A stretch of 7,862 nucleotides of DNA. Source: Rhizorhabdus sp. GTDB taxonomy: Bacteria; Pseudomonadota; Alphaproteobacteria; Sphingomonadales; Sphingomonadaceae. Of the stretch, positions 6,114-7,862 are shown piece after piece. The notes beneath the pieces are model-generated. The model worked only from the letters and a program-made list of their open reading frames with translations. It was not told where the DNA came from and searched no databases. The position numbers and the translations under genes are program-made. The stretch lies in the NCBI GenBank assembly GCA_004297635.1, contig SCUQ01000286.1, forward strand, positions 1 through 7,862, given 5' to 3'. How positions within the stretch are numbered: position 1 is the stretch's first letter; each line of letters begins with the position of its first letter.

Positions 6114-7090
6114 TAAAAAAGGTCCGCGCCGCTGATCTTGTCCGGCGTCAATCCAACGATGCGGATGATCGAATTGATCCCGGATTGTGCGGCTTGGTTC
6201 CCGGTATCGTTGTAGAACAGATAGCTGTCGTTGCCGACCCGAAGCACGGCCAGGTCCATAATGCCGGCATGGGCATCCAGCATCTCATGCGCCCGAGCAA
6301 GGGCCGCGCCCACCGTCGGGAAGCCGGCATCCGATGAGTCCTTGAGAAGGTCCCCGGGCGCGCTACCGAACGAGCTGTTGAGGCGAAGCTTGTCGGCCCC
6401 GTCCTCGAAATCGGTAATGACATCGACGGCATAGGACCCGGAGCTGTTTATGAAGGCGGCGTCGCCGACGACATAGGCGAAAATATCATTGCCCTCTCCG
6501 CCCGTCATTAAGTCCTGACCCCGGCCACCGAAAATTTCGTCATTGCCAAGATCGCCGAACAGCAGGTCATTGTCGTCGCCGCCTTGGATATCGTCATTGC
6601 CCTGTCCCCCCCGGGCGGTGTCGTTACCGACGCCGCCGTGAACCTGATCGTCGCCCTTGTTGCCGTTGAGACTGTCGTTTCCCAGCCCGCCGCTGATGGC
6701 GTCGCTGCCGGCGCCTCCGTTCAGGCGATCGTTACCATCGTCCCCGTTGAGCCAGTCGTCCCCGGCATTACCCTGAATATAGTCGCCACCATCGCCGCCC
6801 CGGATGGTGTCGTTGCCATCACCGCTGGGGTCTCCAGACAGGCCAAATCCGTATAGGTGGTCATTGCCGTCGCCACCAGAAATCACATCGTTCCCGGACT
6901 GGCCGGACAGCAGGTCGTGCCCGCCTGAGCCGTCCATCAGATCATCGCCGCTACTACCCGCGATGGTGTCGTTACCGTTTCCGCCCGGATGGGTCGGCGG
7001 CGGTGGTGAAGGCTGCTCTGTCGCCGGATCGTCACCCACCCCCACCTCCAAGTTGGTCGCAATAGACATGGAGGAGATGGAAATACCCAC
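6110..7090 (-). CDS. Secreted RTX calcium-binding repeat protein, no catalytic domain
   Basis: The 326-residue product is almost wholly RTX. After a 35-residue N-terminus with a proline-rich linker (QPSPPPP at 26-32) come 18 units of the GGxGxDxUx type at 36-205. These form a calcium-bound beta-roll outside the cell. A C-terminal module (206-326) follows, with DVITDFEDGADKLRL (223-237) and a GADLFY end, typical of substrates of type I (ABC/TolC) secretion. There is no protease, lipase or pore-forming domain, so the function is unknown; surface adhesion, S-layer-like or matrix roles are possible. The start is GTG, since an in-frame TGA lies at 7100-7102 and GAGAG at 7097-7101 is suitably placed; ATG at 7067-7069 is an alternative. 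The gene appears less GC-rich than its neighbours and uses a TTA codon at Leu194. No type I transporter genes are in view. Confidence 0.88.
   Translation of the reverse strand: MGISISSMSIATNLEVGVGDDPATEQPSPPPPTHPGGNGNDTIAGSSGDDLMDGSGGHDLLSGQSGNDVISGGDGNDHLYGFGLSGDPSGDGNDTIRGGDGGDYIQGNAGDDWLNGDDGNDRLNGGAGSDAISGGLGNDSLNGNKGDDQVHGGVGNDTARGGQGNDDIQGGDDNDLLFGDLGNDEIFGGRGQDLMTGGEGNDIFAYVVGDAAFINSSGSYAVDVITDFEDGADKLRLNSSFGSAPGDLLKDSSDAGFPTVGAALARAHEMLDAHAGIMDLAVLRVGNDSYLFYNDTGNQAAQSGINSIIRIVGLTPDKISGADLFY
6476..6985 (-). repeat. Array of 27-base units encoding RTX nonapeptides
   Basis: The segment encodes residues 36-205 of the RTX protein: 17 regular nine-residue units plus one 17-residue unit (residues 81-97, GFGLSGDPSGDGNDTIR). 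The Gly-x-Gly-Asn-Asp core is kept in most units while the outer residues vary, so the DNA repeats are diverged rather than recently duplicated. Confidence 0.85.
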
Positions 7091-7151
7091 GAAACGCTCT
7101 CAGCTGTCCACGCTCCCGGACTTAGGATCTCAGCTCCGCGCGTAGGCAGCA

Positions 7152-7180
7152 CCTATCGGGCTCGCGAGTTAAGCCGTCAA
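7152..7180 (-). promoter_or_regulatory. Candidate promoter for the RTX gene
   Basis: Read on the minus strand, TTGACG (7175-7180) and GATAGG (7152-7157) are separated by exactly 17 bases, giving a start about 55 bases before the GTG. The spacer holds a perfect 8-bp palindrome, CTCGCGAG (7161-7168), which could be an operator. TTAAC half-sites lie at 7169-7172 and 7215-7218. The -10 match is only partial. The rest of the 143-base gap between the RTX gene and motB shows nothing else I can support. Confidence 0.3.
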
Positions 7181-7233
7181 TCCGCTTCGCATCCGTTTTG
7201 GAGCGAGAAAGTCGTTAAGGCTGAAAGAGCCGA

Positions 7234-7862
7234 TCAATGCTTCTTCGCCACCGCCAGCTGCGCTTTCGCCTCGGCCGGCATCGCGGTGGGATCATGAGCG
7301 CCCGCGCCGGCCATCAGGTCTACCGGGCCATGCGGAGCCGCGACGGCGCTATCCGCGCTGCCGCTGCCGCCGCCGGTCCAGGCGAGCGTGATCGACATGC
7401 GGCGGTTGCGGGGATCATAAGGGTCGCCGGCGACATAAGGCTCGCGATCCGCGACACCCTCGATCCGGGCAAAACGGCTATTCTCGACGCCATAGTCCGA
7501 CAGCGCGCGGCGGGTGGCCTCGGCGCGGGCCGCCGACAGCGTCCAGTTGTTGACGGTGCGGCCCTTCGAATAGGGCATGGCATCGGTATGGCCGCGCACG
7601 ATCACCGAATTATCGGCGAAATTGGTGACTTCGGCGACCTGCTTCATCAGCCCCAGCGCCTCGCTGGAGAGCTGGTCCGTGCCGGATTTGAACATCGCGA
7701 AATCGGCCTGGTCGACCAGATCGATGCGCAGCCCTTCGCGCGTCTCGACCATGCGGACGTTCTTCATCATCTGGGCCAGTTTCGGGTTGGCAGCCATCTT
7801 CGCCTGAAGCATCATCTTGAGCTTCTGGAACGCCGCGCGGTCGCGGCTCTTCGCCGCAGCCG
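7234..7862 (-). CDS. motB: MotB, flagellar stator protein, C-terminal part (5' end beyond the window)
   Basis: MotB, with MotA, forms the proton-driven stator, and its periplasmic OmpA-like domain binds peptidoglycan. The frame is open to the window edge, so the visible 208 residues lack the N-terminal membrane helix with the proton-carrying Asp. What is seen fits MotB. A linker helix reads AANPKLAQMMKNVRMVETREGLRIDLVDQ-like (early region), followed by MFKSGTDQLS. Then comes the OmpA/MotB core: VRGHTDAMPY (GHTD at visible residues 90-93), NNWTLSAARA, GVADREPY and DPRNRRMSI (NRR at about 152-154). A 47-residue Ala/Gly/Pro-rich tail of unknown role follows the domain. General OmpA-family lipoproteins are the alternative, but the NPxLAxMxxNVRxxETxEGLRIDL segment and ADREP favour MotB. 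motA would be expected upstream, outside the window. Confidence 0.88.
   Translation of the reverse strand, partial: AAAKSRDRAAFQKLKMMLQAKMAANPKLAQMMKNVRMVETREGLRIDLVDQADFAMFKSGTDQLSSEALGLMKQVAEVTNFADNSVIVRGHTDAMPYSKGRTVNNWTLSAARAEATRRALSDYGVENSRFARIEGVADREPYVAGDPYDPRNRRMSITLAWTGGGSGSADSAVAAPHGPVDLMAGAGAHDPTAMPAEAKAQLAVAKKH

Noticed and set aside
6584..6856. Plus-strand valine/alanine-rich frame across the RTX repeats
   Set aside because: It is the antisense reading of GGxGxDxUx repeats; its periodic Val/Ala pattern is a consequence of the repeat and not a protein of its own.
6476..6985. CRISPR-like periodic array
   Set aside because: The 27-base periodicity is fully explained by RTX nonapeptide coding; there are no identical repeats with unique spacers.
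7219..7231. GGCT-CTTTC-AGCC hairpin just after the motB stop as a terminator
   Set aside because: The stem is only 4 bp and no U-tract follows, so it is not distinguishable from chance.

Overview
The window looks like chromosomal DNA from an alphaproteobacterium, most likely a sphingomonad (Sphingomonas/Sphingobium-type). This rests on high GC with strong G/C third positions, weak Shine-Dalgarno sites, ATGA start/stop overlaps, the style of the protein sequences, and GTTAAC-rich upstream DNA. The genus is inferred and cannot be fixed from the sequence alone. No RNA gene, CRISPR array, insertion sequence or integrase is visible, and no gap between genes exceeds about 180 bases.

Layout, left to right. 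(1) Bases 2-1251, plus strand: the 3' end of a periplasmic copper chaperone of the PCu(A)C family, overlapping by one base with a sulfotransferase-like gene whose nucleotide-binding loop is altered. (2) A perfect 11-bp inverted repeat at 1263-1300, probably a shared terminator. (3) Bases 1311-1856, minus strand: grpE, the nucleotide-exchange factor of DnaK. (4) Bases 2036-5140, plus strand, divergent from grpE: bioF-bioD-bioA, three consecutive late steps of biotin synthesis, followed by a 40-residue single-helix membrane microprotein. All three junctions are 4-base ATGA overlaps, so the four genes look like one translationally coupled operon. (5) A 78-base spacer with two GTTAAC palindromes, leading to a lytic transglycosylase (5219-6100, plus). 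(6) Facing it on the minus strand, a secreted-type calcium-binding RTX-repeat protein (6110-7090) with 18 nonapeptide-type units. (7) Bases 7234 to the window end, minus strand: the C-terminal part of motB, the peptidoglycan-anchoring flagellar stator protein.

How the parts fit. BioF makes 8-amino-7-oxononanoate (KAPA), BioA aminates it to 7,8-diaminononanoate (DAPA), and BioD closes the ureido ring to dethiobiotin. bioB and the early genes (bioC/bioH type) are not in this window. MotB and the lytic transglycosylase both act on peptidoglycan and are plausible partners in flagellum or pilus function. The RTX gene lies between them and appears less GC-rich, with a rare TTA leucine codon, so it may be a later arrival.

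I do not see a clear undescribed multi-gene system. The points most worth a second look are the sulfotransferase with a degenerate PAPS-binding loop, the microprotein coupled to the biotin operon, the catalytic-domain-free RTX protein next to motility/cell-wall genes, and the paired GTTAAC sites before the transglycosylase.
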